Notes under the pieces: generated by a model
Told to the model about the DNA's origin: nothing
The model's input: the letters and a program-made list of their open reading frames with translations, nothing else
The model's database searches: none
In this document: one piece after another, positions 23,870-35,309 of the stretch
Numbering within the stretch: position 1 is the stretch's first letter
Layout: every line of letters begins with the position of its first letter
Program-made: the position numbers and the translations under genes
NCBI GenBank assembly: GCA_963932465.1
Contig: OZ010799.1
Span: forward strand, 161,630,761-161,694,760
Origin: Maratus speciosus
Taxonomy: Eukaryota > Arthropoda > Arachnida > Araneae > Salticidae
DNA: 64,000 bases
Direction of reading: 5' to 3'

Positions 23870-24113
23870 TTAAAAAGGGAATAACAATAAATAAAAAAAG
23901 TTTAATTAATAACTATAGCAAAAAACAATTTATATAATTAAAAAAATAATAATAAAAATAAATAAACAATTTATTAATAAATAAACAACAACATCCGGGT
24001 TACCATATCAAGCAAAATAACGACATTTTGGCGCCAGTTAAGTACCCCGGCGCGTATATGACATTGGCGTCAGAAAAAAATCGCGCCAACGTGGTGCGTA
24101 TATGACATCTGTG
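23870..24113 (+). mobile_element. Truncated long-form GGCACAGATGTCA element
   Basis: TCAAGCAAAATAACGACA through GCGTATATGACATCTGTGC matches the right half of the palindromic MITEs at 34.7-37.1 kb. It is preceded by the long-form interior (AATTTATTAATAAATAAACA). The left terminus is missing. Confidence 0.7.
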
Positions 24114-24164
24114 CGTCTTTTATTCATCTCATTTAAAATACAACAAATAAATAAATAAATAAAG

Positions 24165-24345
24165 GTACTTTTCAAGTTTAGGTACTTGGTGAAATAGAGA
24201 AAAGGTCCATGGCGAGAAAAGAAATTTGGCAACGTATTTTCTGGCAACCCATTTAATCAAAATATTTTTTTCGAATAAAACTTCAAAAAAGTTGCCATGA
24301 TCACAAAGAGTTCGTACTTTAATGCTAGCTGGGCGCAATTCTCGC
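24165..24345 (+). repeat. Dispersed repeat Y fragment
   Basis: GGCAACGTATTTTCTGGCAA and its surroundings match 34085-34200 and 36105-36200. Confidence 0.55.
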
Positions 24346-25348
24346 CAATGGAATTTTTTAATTGGCCAGCAGCATTTTTTTATGTTTCGAGGGGTAAATT
24401 AAAACAATGCTTTGATGTTGAAATGAAATAATTTATGGTATTATTTATTCTGTTTCTTTTTTAAAGATTTTCTTTTTAAGTGAAAGTCAAGAATTTTAAA
24501 TGTTTCAGTTTTAAATTAAAGTTATCCATTTTAAATAAAATGAGTGAAAGGATTATATTTTAATCTAAATTAATAAAATATGAAAAAACAGGTACAATGT
24601 TTGGCGATTTATCACCTATGCCCGACTAATATAAAAATACCGAGTTCTTGATTTCTCTATCAGAATCTTCCGCTTTGGCGAAGGATCGTGCAAGTAAATT
24701 AAATTATGAATAAAAGTAACATGATACAATGCCTAGGATACATTTAAGGGAGACCAAACTGATCGCCAGGGGCGGTTAGTTATTTTAAAAACCATAATAA
24801 CTCATTCAATTAAGATACAATTTTCAAACAAATTGCATTTGAAAGTAGATTTTTTTTCTCTATTTGAGGGTGTAAAAATTGAAAATGTGCGATGTTTAGA
24901 AATTTAAAAAATCGCTGACATATCGCGCATTTTAATTTCAATTTTTTTTCAGTTTTTATGAGAAAATGGCAACAAAAAGGTACAGTAATATATTTTTTTT
25001 CCTCCGTGATTATTTTCCCTTTACTTTCAACCCTCCATGACTTTCAACAGAAATCGAATAGTACTTCAGTTACGACAATTACAAAAAAATGTATTAAAAA
25101 CTACAAAAAAAAGTAATATCTCAAAATTAAATTGAGATACTGATTTCAAACAAATTGCATTTAAAAGTACATTTTTCTCCCTATATGATGGTGTAAAAAT
25201 TTAAGATGTGCGATATTTAGAAGTTTAAAAAATTGCAGTAGCGAAAATGGCAAAACCGAAATTTCATTTCAAATTTCAAAGTGTTGCCATTCGCAAAATG
25301 ACGTATGCGTTACGCACATATATGTTTGTCCTTTATAATATAGATAGA

Positions 25349-26299
25349 TTATATAAAATTGCGAAAAATTAAATTAAGCAAATTATGTTATTTTGATTAG
25401 TAGAATGTCCTGAAGAATAGCATTAAAGTTTTATTATTCGAGAGGATTTTGGACAATGACTTCAGGAACATGATATTATTTTAAACCTCGAGTTATTTGT
25501 TTGCTTGTCTCGGCGAAGCAAATCCATCCAGGCGAGAATCATCAATTTCTGTAATATAAATCGCTATTATTTGCATGTCACCTCTCTTTTATAAAGACAC
25601 TCTAAATTTTTGTAAACCATTGCGTTTTATCAGAGTGTGATTTCGATTATATTATCTTCAAAAGTGAAGCATTTTCACCTGCGAAGAATTTGAAAGCATT
25701 TGGGCTGTGAAACTGACGCACTTCTACAAAACATAATTCAGTTTTAAGAATTAAAATACACGCTGTTGTATAAAATGACGTCATTTGCATGCGATAAAGC
25801 AATCCACTTTTACAATGCAATCTTAAACTTCGTCTATAGAAAAGTATGCATATGACATCATTATCACGAAATAACAGATAATAATATTGGCATAGCCCGC
25901 TTTTTTTACCCAACTTTTTTTTTCAGGTTTTATGAAAAAATAGCAGCAAAAAGATGCAGTAATCTCCTATTTTCGACTATTTTCCGTTTACTTTCAATGA
26001 CTTTCAATAGAAATGGGGTTCTTTTGTTGCAAAGATTGGAAAAATGCTATTAAAAACTACAAAAAAATTAATATCTCAAGAATAAATTAAGATGCAGCTT
26101 TCAAACAAATTGCATTTAAAAGAGAATTTTTTTCCTTATACGACGGTGTAAAAATTTTAAATGTGTGATGTTTAAAAGTTTAAAAATTTGCAGTAGCAAA
26201 AATTGTAAAACTAAAATTTTATTTCAAATTTTAAAGTGTTGCCATTCGCAAAATGACGTATGCGTTACGCACAGATATGTTTGTCCTTTATAATAAAGA
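25349..26299 (-). mobile_element. Helitron family B, copy B2 (3' end unclear)
   Basis: The minus-strand 5' end TCTTTATTATAAAGGACAAA starts at 26299, followed by GCGTAACGCATACGTCA as in B1. It directly abuts the CTAG end of copy B3. Part of it (25735-26200) is also found at 61830-62620. I could not identify its 3' terminus; 25349 is simply where B1 begins. Confidence 0.5.
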
Positions 26300-26910
26300 C
26301 TAGGCGATCGAATCCGGTCTTTTTTGGTTACAGAAAGTAGATAAGAACCATTTTTTTAAATTAAAAACTTTAATATATATATATATATATATATTCTTTT
26401 ACATTTAATATGTTTTTGGATAATCCATTAAAAACATCAGGAATAATTTTTTTAATGAAAGATATCAATAACGTTTTATAAATGTTATTAAAATCAATGC
26501 TTTCTTATTAGCCGCATATCAGGAGTATTTGATTTTGATAACTTCATTAGTTTAAACGCGGAGTTCGCTTTCATGACTGTTAACTTTGTGTTCATATATA
26601 TTATTTTTTTTAATGAAATTTTAATATCGTTATAGAATACTTTTAGGAAGTAAATATAGGACTATTTTTATAGTTTTAACTGCCAACGTGTTAATCCTTC
26701 GCAATCGTTTGCACGCGATAGAAATGATAGATTAAAAAACCTATGCAGTAAAAGTGAAATTTAATCGTCAGAAGTTCCAAACGTCAAAATGTGCGACGGC
26801 GAGATTCACGGACACGTTTATTTTAGTGATGGGCTGAAGGAATGATTATAGTATTCGAATGAAACATTCGGGCATTAGCAAAATCACAACTACCAAACTT
26901 TCTTTTTTAA

Positions 26911-27625
26911 GGGGGTCCGGGACACATTTCAAAATAATTTTTATTTATTTAGTTAAAATTTCGAATTTCTATGTTATGATTAACCATATTATTTGTAAAT
27001 AATATAGCATGATAAAAGTTCTCAAATTTTTTTTTAATTTTAAATTTAAATTTTATTAAAAATGTGGGGTAGTTTAAAATCGTTATAACTCGAAATATTA
27101 CTTATAGAGTTTCATTTTTTTTTGCATTTAAATAAACAGAAATATATAAGTGTTAATTTACATTCGGCATTTTAAAAAATATTAATTTACATAAAAATTA
27201 AAAATATTTAAAGTAAAAATTGAAAAAAATGACGTAACTTTAAAAATTAAATCATATTTTCAAAAGTACACATTTTTTCAAATTTGCTGAAGCAAAGTTA
27301 AAGTAAAACAATTGAAAAATACATGTTCCAAATTTGAAGCATTTATCTTTAATGGTTCTTGCCTTATAAGAATTTAAAAACGAGAAAGGGTGAAAAAACC
27401 CACCATGAAGAAAAACGCATTTTTTCAAAAAGTCGTTTTCATGACAACGATTGCTTGAAAGCTAGATTTTGAAAACAAACCAAAATTTAAGAATTAATAT
27501 TTTCTGTTCCAATTAAAATAGAAGCATGATTTAAACTTCATTTTAAGCAGAAAAAAAAACAGAGAAATTTTTAATGTAACAAATAATTTTAAGAAAAAAT
27601 TAATATTTTTGTGTCCTGGACCCCC
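26911..27625. mobile_element. TTAA-flanked element, 715 bp, GGGGGTCC ends
   Basis: GGGGGTCCGGGACACA and TGTGTCCTGGACCCCC form the termini (one mismatch), flanked by TTAA at 26907-26910 and 27626-27629. The AT-rich interior has no frame. Confidence 0.8.
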
Positions 27626-27776
27626 TTAAAATTCAACTCCTACCAGAAATTTTGAATCGAAAAGAAGTTTCCAATTTTATTTAGAATTCATTTGAGAACC
27701 CCATTAAAAATAAGCCCTTTTATCTTCAAAATCTCAGAAGATAATTGATTAAAAAAGTTTCGAAAGCTGGCAACTG

Positions 27777-27972
27777 CAGTTTTGCCAGTGCGCTACTTTT
27801 TTTTTTTTCAATTAAGATTTTTTTGATTGGCACCACTTTTTTGAAATACTAAAATTCGCCTTATTTAATGACATATTAATTAAGGTGAAAATAAGGGGAA
27901 TTTTACCATTTCAGAAAAGTGGTGCAAGTCAGGAAAACTGAATTAAAAAATAGTAGCCCTCTGGCAACACTG
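27777..27972. mobile_element. hAT-like MITE (CAGTGTTGCCAG family), copy 1
   Basis: CAGTTTTGCCAGTGCGCTAC on the left and GTAGCCCTCTGGCAACACTG on the right, with TTGATTGGCACCAC inside as in copy 2. The flanking 8-mers do not match, so the TSD has been lost. Confidence 0.65.
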
Positions 27973-28547
27973 GACCATGGAGTTATGAATAAAGAGTAGG
28001 AGACATATAGTGTACTGTCTACCAGTTGCGAGTGGAATAACTGAGGAGGTTATCACAAGATGGCGGTTGCTTTTTCTGAAACTAATCTACCGTCGCTCAA
28101 TACAGCCGGGGCAAAATTCCCGCCAGTAAAATTGAATAGAAAATTTTGTCTTATTCATAGATATATTTTCTCACAAATATGGTTAAAAACTTCTATTTGT
28201 TTTTACTGGTGTGAGTTTGACTGGTAAAAGAGTAAGTTTGTTTCACAGGTTGTCACAATATGGCGGAAATGAAGAGTCTGACTACCGCAAAAGTAAACTT
28301 ACACAAGTAAATTTGAAAATATGTTTCTGCCGTTATTTTTGACTGAAACTTCGCATTAATAATGCCTTTAAATATGGAGAAAACGTCTGGTCGAAGTTTT
28401 TACCGCAGGTAATCGGCATTTGCAAAAGCGGTTACAATTGAAGCTTCACTATTTTAAGAATATGTCACCTCCTTTTTATTAATAGTTCTATGAACTGGAC
28501 AACTACGCTTTTGTTTCTTTTATTGTTACAAAATTTGTTGTGGCAAT

Positions 28548-28759
28548 CAGTGTTGCCAGTGGGCTACTTATTTTTTTTTTAATTCACATTTCTTGATTGG
28601 CACTCGGACTCATATTTCATTCATTTTCTTAAATGGTAAAATTATTCTGGTTTTCCCCTTAATTAATATGTCATTAAATAAGGCGAGTTTTACTATTTCA
28701 ATCAGGTGATGCCAATCAAGAAATCTGAATTTTAAAGAAGTAGCCCACTGGCAATTCTG
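28548..28759. mobile_element. hAT-like MITE (CAGTGTTGCCAG family), copy 2
   Basis: CAGTGTTGCCAGTGGGCTAC and its inverse (GTAGCCCACTGGCAATTCTG) bound 212 bp. The flanks GTGGCAAT and GCGGCAAT match at 7 of 8. The inverted repeat extends to TTTCTTGATTGGCA. Confidence 0.8.
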
Positions 28760-29187
28760 GCGGCAATGGATTAAAAATATACATAAACTTTGGAAACTAT
28801 GTTTTTGCGCAATCCCGAATAATTCATTCTAATAACAAAATCATTCGTTCTGCCCATCACTAGTTTGTTCTTTATAATATAGGTAGGCGTGCATTTCAGG
28901 AATTCCTTTTTTATTCAAAAATTCTAAACTGATACTAGAAATTCTGAATGGTATTTTTTATTTTACCTAATGGCAGACGTTTAGTTATTATTATTTTTAC
29001 ATTATATGTAAAAATTTTCCTTTCGGACTTTTGGAATAAAAACGGAATTACTGAAATGGATCGCTAGTGATGCAGAGTTGTTAACCGGATGACGTATAAG
29101 CCTAACTCAATATTCATGGGTTAAATTTTCACGGTATGTCTAATAAAAGAATAAATATTGAAAGGTATACGTATGTATGTGTCTATA

Positions 29188-29560
29188 TCTATACTATAAA
29201 GGACAAAGGTATCCGTGCATAAAGCTGACGTCATTTTGAAGTGGGCAACACAAAACGATTAAATTAAAATTTTACTGGAATTTTTACTGGATTTTTTACA
29301 CCCTCGAACAGGGGGAAATGTACTTTCAAATGAAATTTTTTTCAAAAATGTATCGCATTTTGATAGAAAAATGTATTGCTATTTACTGAACTTTTATTGT
29401 TTTTTAAATAATTTTAATGCATGATTTTTTTAAAATCTATGTATATCGCGTGCAGGCGATTACCTAAGATAAATAAGCTTCTACTTAAATTAATATAAAT
29501 AACTCCGCATTTGTTTCCAGCACCGCTCTCTGAATACTAGGCTTGAGCGTTGACACAATA
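29188..29560 (+). mobile_element. Helitron family B 5' fragment, plus strand
   Basis: TCTATACTATAAAGGACAAA starts a segment in which TTTTTACACCCTCGAACAGG and AAATGTACTTTCAAATG match the family B 5' region. No CTAG end follows; it is truncated near the next dispersed repeat. Confidence 0.55.
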
Positions 29561-29570
29561 ACAAATTAAT

Positions 29571-30160
29571 TTTTAAAAAATCAAAAAACCCGACTGCTTA
29601 AAAAGCGAACTAGTTAATTATTTCTCATCACTGTGAAACTATTTTTTTTATATATTACATACCTATTTTTTTATTTACTTGTATTGATGACTTTTAAGTT
29701 GCGTTTAATTGTTACTTCCTATCTATAAACAGTGTTTTGATGAGGGCTATAGATGTCTATGATGGTTAGAGTCGCAGTAAAGCTAGAGATCCTACCTACA
29801 CAACTGCCAAGCTGTGTAATATTTAAACGGAGTTTCTGACTGTAAAATAGTCAATGAAACATCGTCTTCATTTTGAAAGACCTATCCAATGATATGGAAC
29901 TCAATAGGGTGCGTAATTTTTTTTCGTCTCTACCGCTATTTTGTATTTTACGGCCGCCATTTTGAATTTATAAAAACAAAACCTATCCTATAACCATCGG
30001 ACGATTAAGACGAATTGATAGAGACCACATTCATTAAAATCGATCCAGCCATTGGGATGTTTCGAGGGTATAAACATACAATATCCACTGGGTACTGGGT
30101 ATCCACATACCCAGATACGCGTGAAACACATAACCCTTCTTTTCAGGCGGGTAAAAATGG
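29571..30160 (+). repeat. Dispersed ~590-bp repeat, copy 2
   Basis: Matches 12226-12816 throughout. A short extra block near 30080-30103 (ATATCCACTGGGTACTGGGT) is absent from copy 1. The end sequence GCGGGTAAAAATGGCGGCTG leads into the hAT MITE at 30174. Confidence 0.7.
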
Positions 30161-30173
30161 CGGCTGCCGAAGG

Positions 30174-30346
30174 TACTGGCGTAGCCAGAGGGGGGGGGGT
30201 TCCAGATGAATTTCACACCACTAAAATTGTAAATTTTTTTTGGCCTTGATTAACAGCTGAAAATTCTCTGATTATATGAGGCGAAGGAAACTTTATAAAA
30301 TTAGTGGTGTCAAGTGCATCTGGACAGCACTCTGGCTACGCCACTG
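30174..30346. mobile_element. hAT-like MITE (CAGTGGCGTAGCC type), 173 bp
   Basis: The ends TACTGGCGTAGCCAGAG and CTCTGGCTACGCCACTG are inverse apart from terminal changes. The flanking 8-bp direct repeat GCCGAAGG (30166-30173 and 30347-30354) is perfect. CAGTGGCGTAGCC is a typical hAT terminus. Confidence 0.85.
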
Positions 30347-30389
30347 GCCGAAGGCGGATTTTTTTTTTCAGCGTGCGTTCGGTCCCCTG

Positions 30390-30494
30390 AATTTTGTCAA
30401 AAAATAAATTTTAAAAGTTTTTTCCGCTTTATTTTTCTAAAATTAAACAAGTTGAAGAAATCTTGTTATAAAATTTGGCGTCTAAATTAGGGGG
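30390..30494. repeat. Possible short inverted-repeat element (weak)
   Basis: GGTCCCCTGAATTT and AAATTAGGGGGACC are near-inverse about 105 bp apart. No TSD was seen. Confidence 0.3.
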
Positions 30495-30559
30495 ACCACA
30501 GAAATGTAAAAAAAAAAAAAAAAAAAACGCCTACGACTGACGCCATTTTTGTGTTAGCG

Positions 30560-31260
30560 CTCAGATTTAGTATTCAGGGGGCGGTGGTTTCCAGCTTATA
30601 TGACATAACGAAAATAAAACATTCACCAGTCAATAAATAAAAAAAATAAAATAGAAATAGAAAACAAATTCAAGCTATGTGATCAAAATATGCTCTTAAA
30701 CCACTAAAATGATCAGAATAAAAAGGCTGATTTTAAATAGCGATCTTTGGCGATTTCTTCTGCTGTTAACTCCTAGCACGTGGCCAATACAAAGCTATTG
30801 CTTTTAATAAATTTCAAAACGTTATTTAAACTAGTTATTGTTTTTCATATAAATATGATTCTTGGTATTGATAGTGCGTATTCTAAAAAAGAAATATTAG
30901 CTGTAAAAAATCAAATACAGTTATCAATTAAATAAATGGTTTTCATCTATATTTTATAACACGGGAAGCTTAGGTATATCCACTTGCATTTAGAAACGAA
31001 TATACTGCTTGCTTTCATTTTGTGGATTAATTTCCTTCATGGTAGCTTATATGTTTGAAATGTAAAAGGTGAGGCTCAACTCTGCCAAAAAAACTTATTC
31101 ATATTCCTTTTTCAAATATTAAGATATTATAATTCATACTCATGAATACCGAATCTCGAATCTGAATCCAATGTATTTTGCAGATAATCGCGTTCCCGTA
31201 CAGATGTTACTTTCGGGCACTTCAGCAACATACGACAGTTTGAAATGGTATGATATTCAG
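30560..31260. other. No feature recognised
   Basis: AT-rich sequence after an A19 run (about 30509-30527). No repeat structure was seen. Confidence 0.4.
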
Positions 31261-31270
31261 CGACTCATTA

Positions 31271-31395
31271 CCGCCGTAACAAACTTTCTACAGTAAAAGT
31301 GAAAATATATTTTTTTCTTATTTAAGACAATTCTGCCTGAATAAACAAGATAAAACTTTCTATTTAAATTTACTTCTTAAAGTTTGTCCCTGCGG
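31271..31395. mobile_element. TA-flanked MITE, 125 bp, CCGC ends
   Basis: TTACCGCCGTAACAAACTTT and AAAGTTTGTCCCTGCGGTAA are inverse with TA flanks. A weaker relative (ACTACCGC ... GCGGTAA) may lie at 28280-28420. Confidence 0.55.
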
Positions 31396-31785
31396 TAATC
31401 AAGCTGAGATGTGAGTTACTTTAAGTTTAGATAAATATCAAATACAAACTGCCAGAAACCATTATGAGATTTATATTCATATTTTTCCATTCCGATTAGT
31501 ATCTGTAACTGGTTGTCTTCTAACAAAGCAAACAAGAAATTTAAAGCCGATCCAAATCCGGCCCGAAAAATATTACTCCATATTCCAATACAATTATGGA
31601 AAAGTTGTCTACAATAATATCTTTAATATGAATTTCATCTTTTACATTGAAAAATAATCATATTTATGTGTATAAGCATTTATGTTCCAATATATAGAGT
31701 GCTGCCGAATTCGACTGACAAATTCAGCGGTGTGATACTAGGCATCACGAGGACGGAAAATTACTGTAGGACACGGGGTCGCAAA

Positions 31786-31965
31786 TAGTGCTGCCAGGGG
31801 TCCCGCGTAAATCAAGGCTTCAAATGCTCTGCATACTACTGACTTCTTGCAGTTTATTTTTCCATTTTTATTCGCAGATATTTCGCCATTAGATAAGGCA
31901 AGAAAAATTACTTTGTATCCAGAGCATTTTAAGCTCCGATTTACACGGGACATCTGGCAACATTA
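31786..31965. mobile_element. hAT-like MITE (TAGTGTTGCCAG type), 180 bp
   Basis: TAGTGCTGCCAGGGGTCCCG and the inverse CGGGACATCTGGCAACATTA bound it; the inverted repeats run about 45 bp. The 8-bp direct repeat GTCGCAAA (31778-31785 and 31966-31973) is perfect. It sits in the left arm of the foldback at 31695. Confidence 0.85.
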
Positions 31966-32300
31966 GTCGCAAACCCCTTATTTAGTCACAGATACGGGGT
32001 GTTTCATGTTTCACTCTAATTGAGCTCGGGTTGGCGGTAATAAATTGAAGAAAATTAAAATACTGCAATGAAAATGCAACGATATTTATCTCGTTTGGTA
32101 TGAAATAAGATAACATCACGAAAAGTTCTGGAAAAATAGGATGCTCATGTAATCGATGATGCCGTATAAATTGGTAATCGCAGTCCAAAATGTGAAGCGT
32201 CAAGTATGGCGCGTATAATGAAAACTTCTACCACGTTTTTTGATGTTATTACACTTAGAAGAAAAGTGAGCATGTCTATTAAAAGTTTTATTTTAATATA

Positions 32301-32823
32301 CTAAGGGGGGGGGGGGGCACCGTCCCCTGCTCGACACGCTCACCTACACCCCCCCCCATGCGTAATCGCTTAGCGATTCTTTTCGGTATCGCCAAGCAAT
32401 TCCTATTTTCTAGCCAACCCCAGGTTATTGTTTGTGCTTAAAAATAATGTAAATAGTTCAATGAAGCTCTATTCATAAGCTAATATTAGTTTTTGTTGCA
32501 TTGAAATATCTCAGTTTGTTGATTTCCTGCAAGCAAGTAAACCCTATTGTATTTCAATGGGAGTCTATGGAAATTTGCCGAAATACCTGAAATAACACCA
32601 AGTTGGCGTCACTTTTGGCGACTAATTTTTGCTCTCCAAATTTGGCGATATATCGCCATGATGGCGCAAACTTGGCGACGTTTGGCGACAGAGCCGGATC
32701 CCCCCTTGGTAACCTCCTTTATAGCGTCATAAAGCTCTGACCAATCAGATGCATTTCACAGTATCTACGCAGATTTTCATTGGCCCATTTCCAAAGCGTT
32801 ACTTTTTTTTGTATATAGAATGA
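32301..32823 (-). mobile_element. Non-autonomous Helitron, 523 bp
   Basis: Minus strand: starts TCATTCTATATACAAAAAAA and ends with a G/C hairpin (GGGGACGGTGCCCCCC), then CTTAG, next to host T. Aligning the host with its other copy (TATAATACACTTCAGTTTT at 13370) shows a simple insertion between A and T. The interior has several TTGGCGA/TGGCGAC motifs. No Rep/helicase coding. Confidence 0.75.
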
Positions 32824-33469
32824 TTTCAGTTTTTTTTAAGTTATTACCGGCAACCCAAGATGAGTTACGGTAGAACACTCTGTATTTTTCATTAAATAGC
32901 TGGTTTGCGACACCATGTTCCATTGCAATTTTTAACTCTCGTGATGCCTACTATCACCCCTCTGAATTTATTTGTCGAATGTGAAAACACTCTGTATGTA
33001 TATATTCTATTGAAAAACAAATTCTGCTTCTTTTTAATGAAATTTGGGTCAACCGGAACCGGACACGCAAATGTCAACTTACAGTCTGAAACCGAAACAA
33101 TCAAGCAAATTCGATTCGAATTTGATTCTCAACCACAAAAAATCAGCGTTAACATGATTCGAACCGAACCGCTCGGGTTCTAACAAAATTGTTTTACCCG
33201 ACCCGATGCTGGATTCTAATTCCGATAACATTAAACGACATAGCAAAGCATTCGAATTCAGTAGTTATTGTATTTGAGTGCCATAAATTTTTTAAAACAC
33301 ATTTTGTTTTCATTACAGTATGTATACCATACAGACATTAAAATTTATAATGGTATTTTAATAACTTGAAACAGTATTGCAAAATTTTACTTACTGAGTA
33401 CAAGCTGCGTACTGAAAGATAATATCTTGACAAATCTGGGACTTGTATATGTTTACATTCTGAGGTCTT

Positions 33470-33720
33470 AATATATCCAAGAATTATTTTACCTAGAAGG
33501 AAAATACACACAGTGAATATAGTATTATAAAAAATTAAAAATACAATAGTTAAAACGTTACACTAGACAAGTGATACTATTTCCTACACCGATCAATTCT
33601 AAGATTCATTAACTTATCTGCATTAATAAGTGGAATAATTCAATTATTATAATTGTCAGTTATTCCAGTCGTGAGATAATATGCCACTTGGACGTTCGAC
33701 AAAAAGTATTGGCCCAGTAT
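33470..33720 (+). repeat. Family X copy (partial)
   Basis: ATTCAATTATTATAATTGTC, CAGTTATT and ATGCCACTTGGACGTTCG match the copies at 38.6-41.3 kb, 60.9-61.3 kb and 62.7-63.2 kb. Confidence 0.6.
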
Positions 33721-34079
33721 TTAATCTATTTATATAAAATCCAAGTCTCTGTGTGTCCCTCACTATTCCGGTAGGACCGCATCATTGAAATGAGTAATTG
33801 TTGAAAAATATTAATGCAGGGTTACCACAGTAGCGCCAAATGTTAGCCAACTTGGCGATAGCTGGCTAATTTGGCGAAATTCCCATTTAAAACCATTAAT
33901 CTTTCATAATGGAGGTCACCGAAATTTAATTTAAACTCCACTCTTTTAAGATATTTTTTCGAAATCTATGGGTGAGAATTTAAAGTACATCTTTACATCT
34001 TCCTCCCGATGCTACTAATAAAATAACCGCCAATAGACAACGGTGTACTGTGTGAGCTCCTAACTGCGCGATTTTAATG

Positions 34080-34767
34080 TGCTTTAGGTACTTTTCCAGT
34101 ATAGGTGCCTTGGCGAAAAAGGAAATTTGGTAACATATTTTCCGGGAACCTATTCACTGTTTCATTTTACATACACACGCATTTTTTTCGATATTTATGC
34201 GATTTATTTAACATAAAAAAAGCCGTTTCTCTAATTTTATACAGAAACAGATGTAATTTGTACATAAAAACATCAATAATATACATATAAAACAAACAAA
34301 AACGCTCATCAAATTTGTTTTCACAGCTATTTATATGATTTGACAACAAATCTCGATATTTTTCCGTTATACAGACACCATGCAAAATGTATGCTAATGC
34401 GCCAATTATTTCAAAATGCTAAAATATATTTGTAATTTTATGCCAGCAGTTTAATATGAGTTTTATTTTATTGCTTTATTTTATAGCAGCTATTTGTTCA
34501 CTTATTTTAAGTATATATTTGTGATTTGATGAAATAGTTCGTAAAAGTCTGGAATTTTAAATTGTTATATTTTTTAAATGCTCACTTTAGTATCGACAAG
34601 GGTTTTCTTTTATTTTTCAAATGCTTCAATTCACGAATTTGCGCCAACTATTCCGCTTGGCGACAATCGTGTCCGCATAACGGAAAAGTACCCAAATCTC
34701 ACTTTCTGATGCCCACATTACACCAAGCTTTTTTTAAAAAAATGCCAAAGCCCCTACAGTGGAAAAG
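34080..34767 (+). repeat. Dispersed repeat Y, copy with MITE inserted
   Basis: TTTCCGGGAACCTATTCACT, CAAATTTGTTTTCACAGCT and ATCTCACTTTCTGATGCCC match 36118-36200 and 37310-37420. The copy at 37.4 kb has the target TGGAAAAG only once and so is an empty site for the MITE that follows here. Confidence 0.65.
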
Positions 34768-34970
34768 GGTACAGATGTCATATTCGGCCCATATTGGCGC
34801 GATTTTTTTCGGTTGCCAATTTGGCGAAAACATCAACAGCATAAACAACATAATCCGGTTTACTACATCAAGCAAAATAACGACACTTTGGCGCAAGTTT
34901 TGTACCTGTTGCCTATATGATATTGGCGACAGAAAATCGCGCCAATATGGGCGAATATGACATCTGTACC
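34768..34970 (+). mobile_element. Palindromic MITE P1, 203 bp
   Basis: The ends GGTACAGATGTCATATTCGG and the inverse form TIRs of about 50 bp containing ATTGGCGCGATTTTTT. The 8-bp direct repeat TGGAAAAG (34760-34767 and 34971-34978) is perfect and matches a single copy at the empty site near 37409. Confidence 0.9.
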
Positions 34971-35039
34971 TGGAAAAGTATCAAACTGTCTATTATTTTG
35001 CGCTATCCGTGTTATAGTTTGTACTATATGCAAGGGGAG

Positions 35040-35247
35040 GGCACAGATGTCATATACGCCCCATATTGGAGCGATTTTTCTGACGCCAATGTCATTTACA
35101 CAACGGGTACTTAACTGGCGCCAAAGTGTCGTAATTTTGCTTGATATGGTAATCCGGATGTTGTTGTTTATGCTGTTGATGTTTTCGCCAAATTGGCGTC
35201 GGAAAAAAATCGCGCCAATATATGATAACGTATATGACAACTGTGCG
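35040..35247 (-). mobile_element. Palindromic MITE P2, inverted orientation
   Basis: GGCACAGATGTCATATACGC start and GACAACTGTGC end; the asymmetric middle (ACTTAACTGGCGCCAAAGTG) is reversed relative to P1. No TSD is recognisable. Confidence 0.8.
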
Positions 35248-35309
35248 AAAGTTTCTGTAAAGCAGTATAAGACTAAAAAATTAAGAATAAAATAAATGCA
35301 AAATAAGAC

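Larger units (their letters stand above)
23262..25348 (-). mobile_element. Helitron family B, copy B1
   Basis: On the minus strand the 5' end TCTATCTATATTATAAAGG starts at 25348. The 3' end has the hairpin CCCGAGAAGCTCGGG, then TTCGATCCCCTAG, ending at 23262 next to a T. No Rep or helicase frame exists, so it is non-autonomous. Secondary insertions lie inside, including a truncated palindromic MITE to 24113. Two copies of a ~150-bp core (AAACAAATTGCATTT(G/A)AAAGTA) lie near 24835 and 25150. Confidence 0.6.
26824..28862. mobile_element. hAT-like element, ~2.04 kb, with three nested elements
   Basis: Ends TAGTGATGGGC(T/A)GAA are inverted at 26824 and 28862. The 8-bp flanks GTTTATTT and GTTTGTTC match at 6 of 8 bases. 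TAGTGATGGGC is a hAT-type terminus. Once the TTAA element and the two MITEs inside are removed, about 0.9 kb remains with no transposase frame. Confidence 0.6.
26300..28888 (-). mobile_element. Helitron family B, copy B3, with nested insertions
   Basis: The 3' part (26300-26760) matches the 3' part of B1 (23262-23740): both run from CTAG through GATCGAA(C/T)CC to matching AT-rich sequence. The 5' end region CTATATTATAAAGAACAAAC is at about 28863-28888. A hAT-like element (26824-28862) occupies nearly all of the interior. Confidence 0.55.
31695..32994. mobile_element. Mariner-like foldback, copy 2, interrupted twice
   Basis: The termini (left GAGTGCTGCCGAATTCGAC, right GTCGAATGTGAAAACACTC) and the inner pair GGCATCACGAG / CTCGTGATGCC are inverse, with TA at the flanks. 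The body matches copy 1 (GAAAATGCAACG, CACGAAA(A/C)GTTCTGG, GCAGTCCAAAATGTG). Removing the hAT MITE plus one TSD (188 bp) and the Helitron (523 bp) leaves about 589 bp, against 585 bp for copy 1. Confidence 0.75.
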
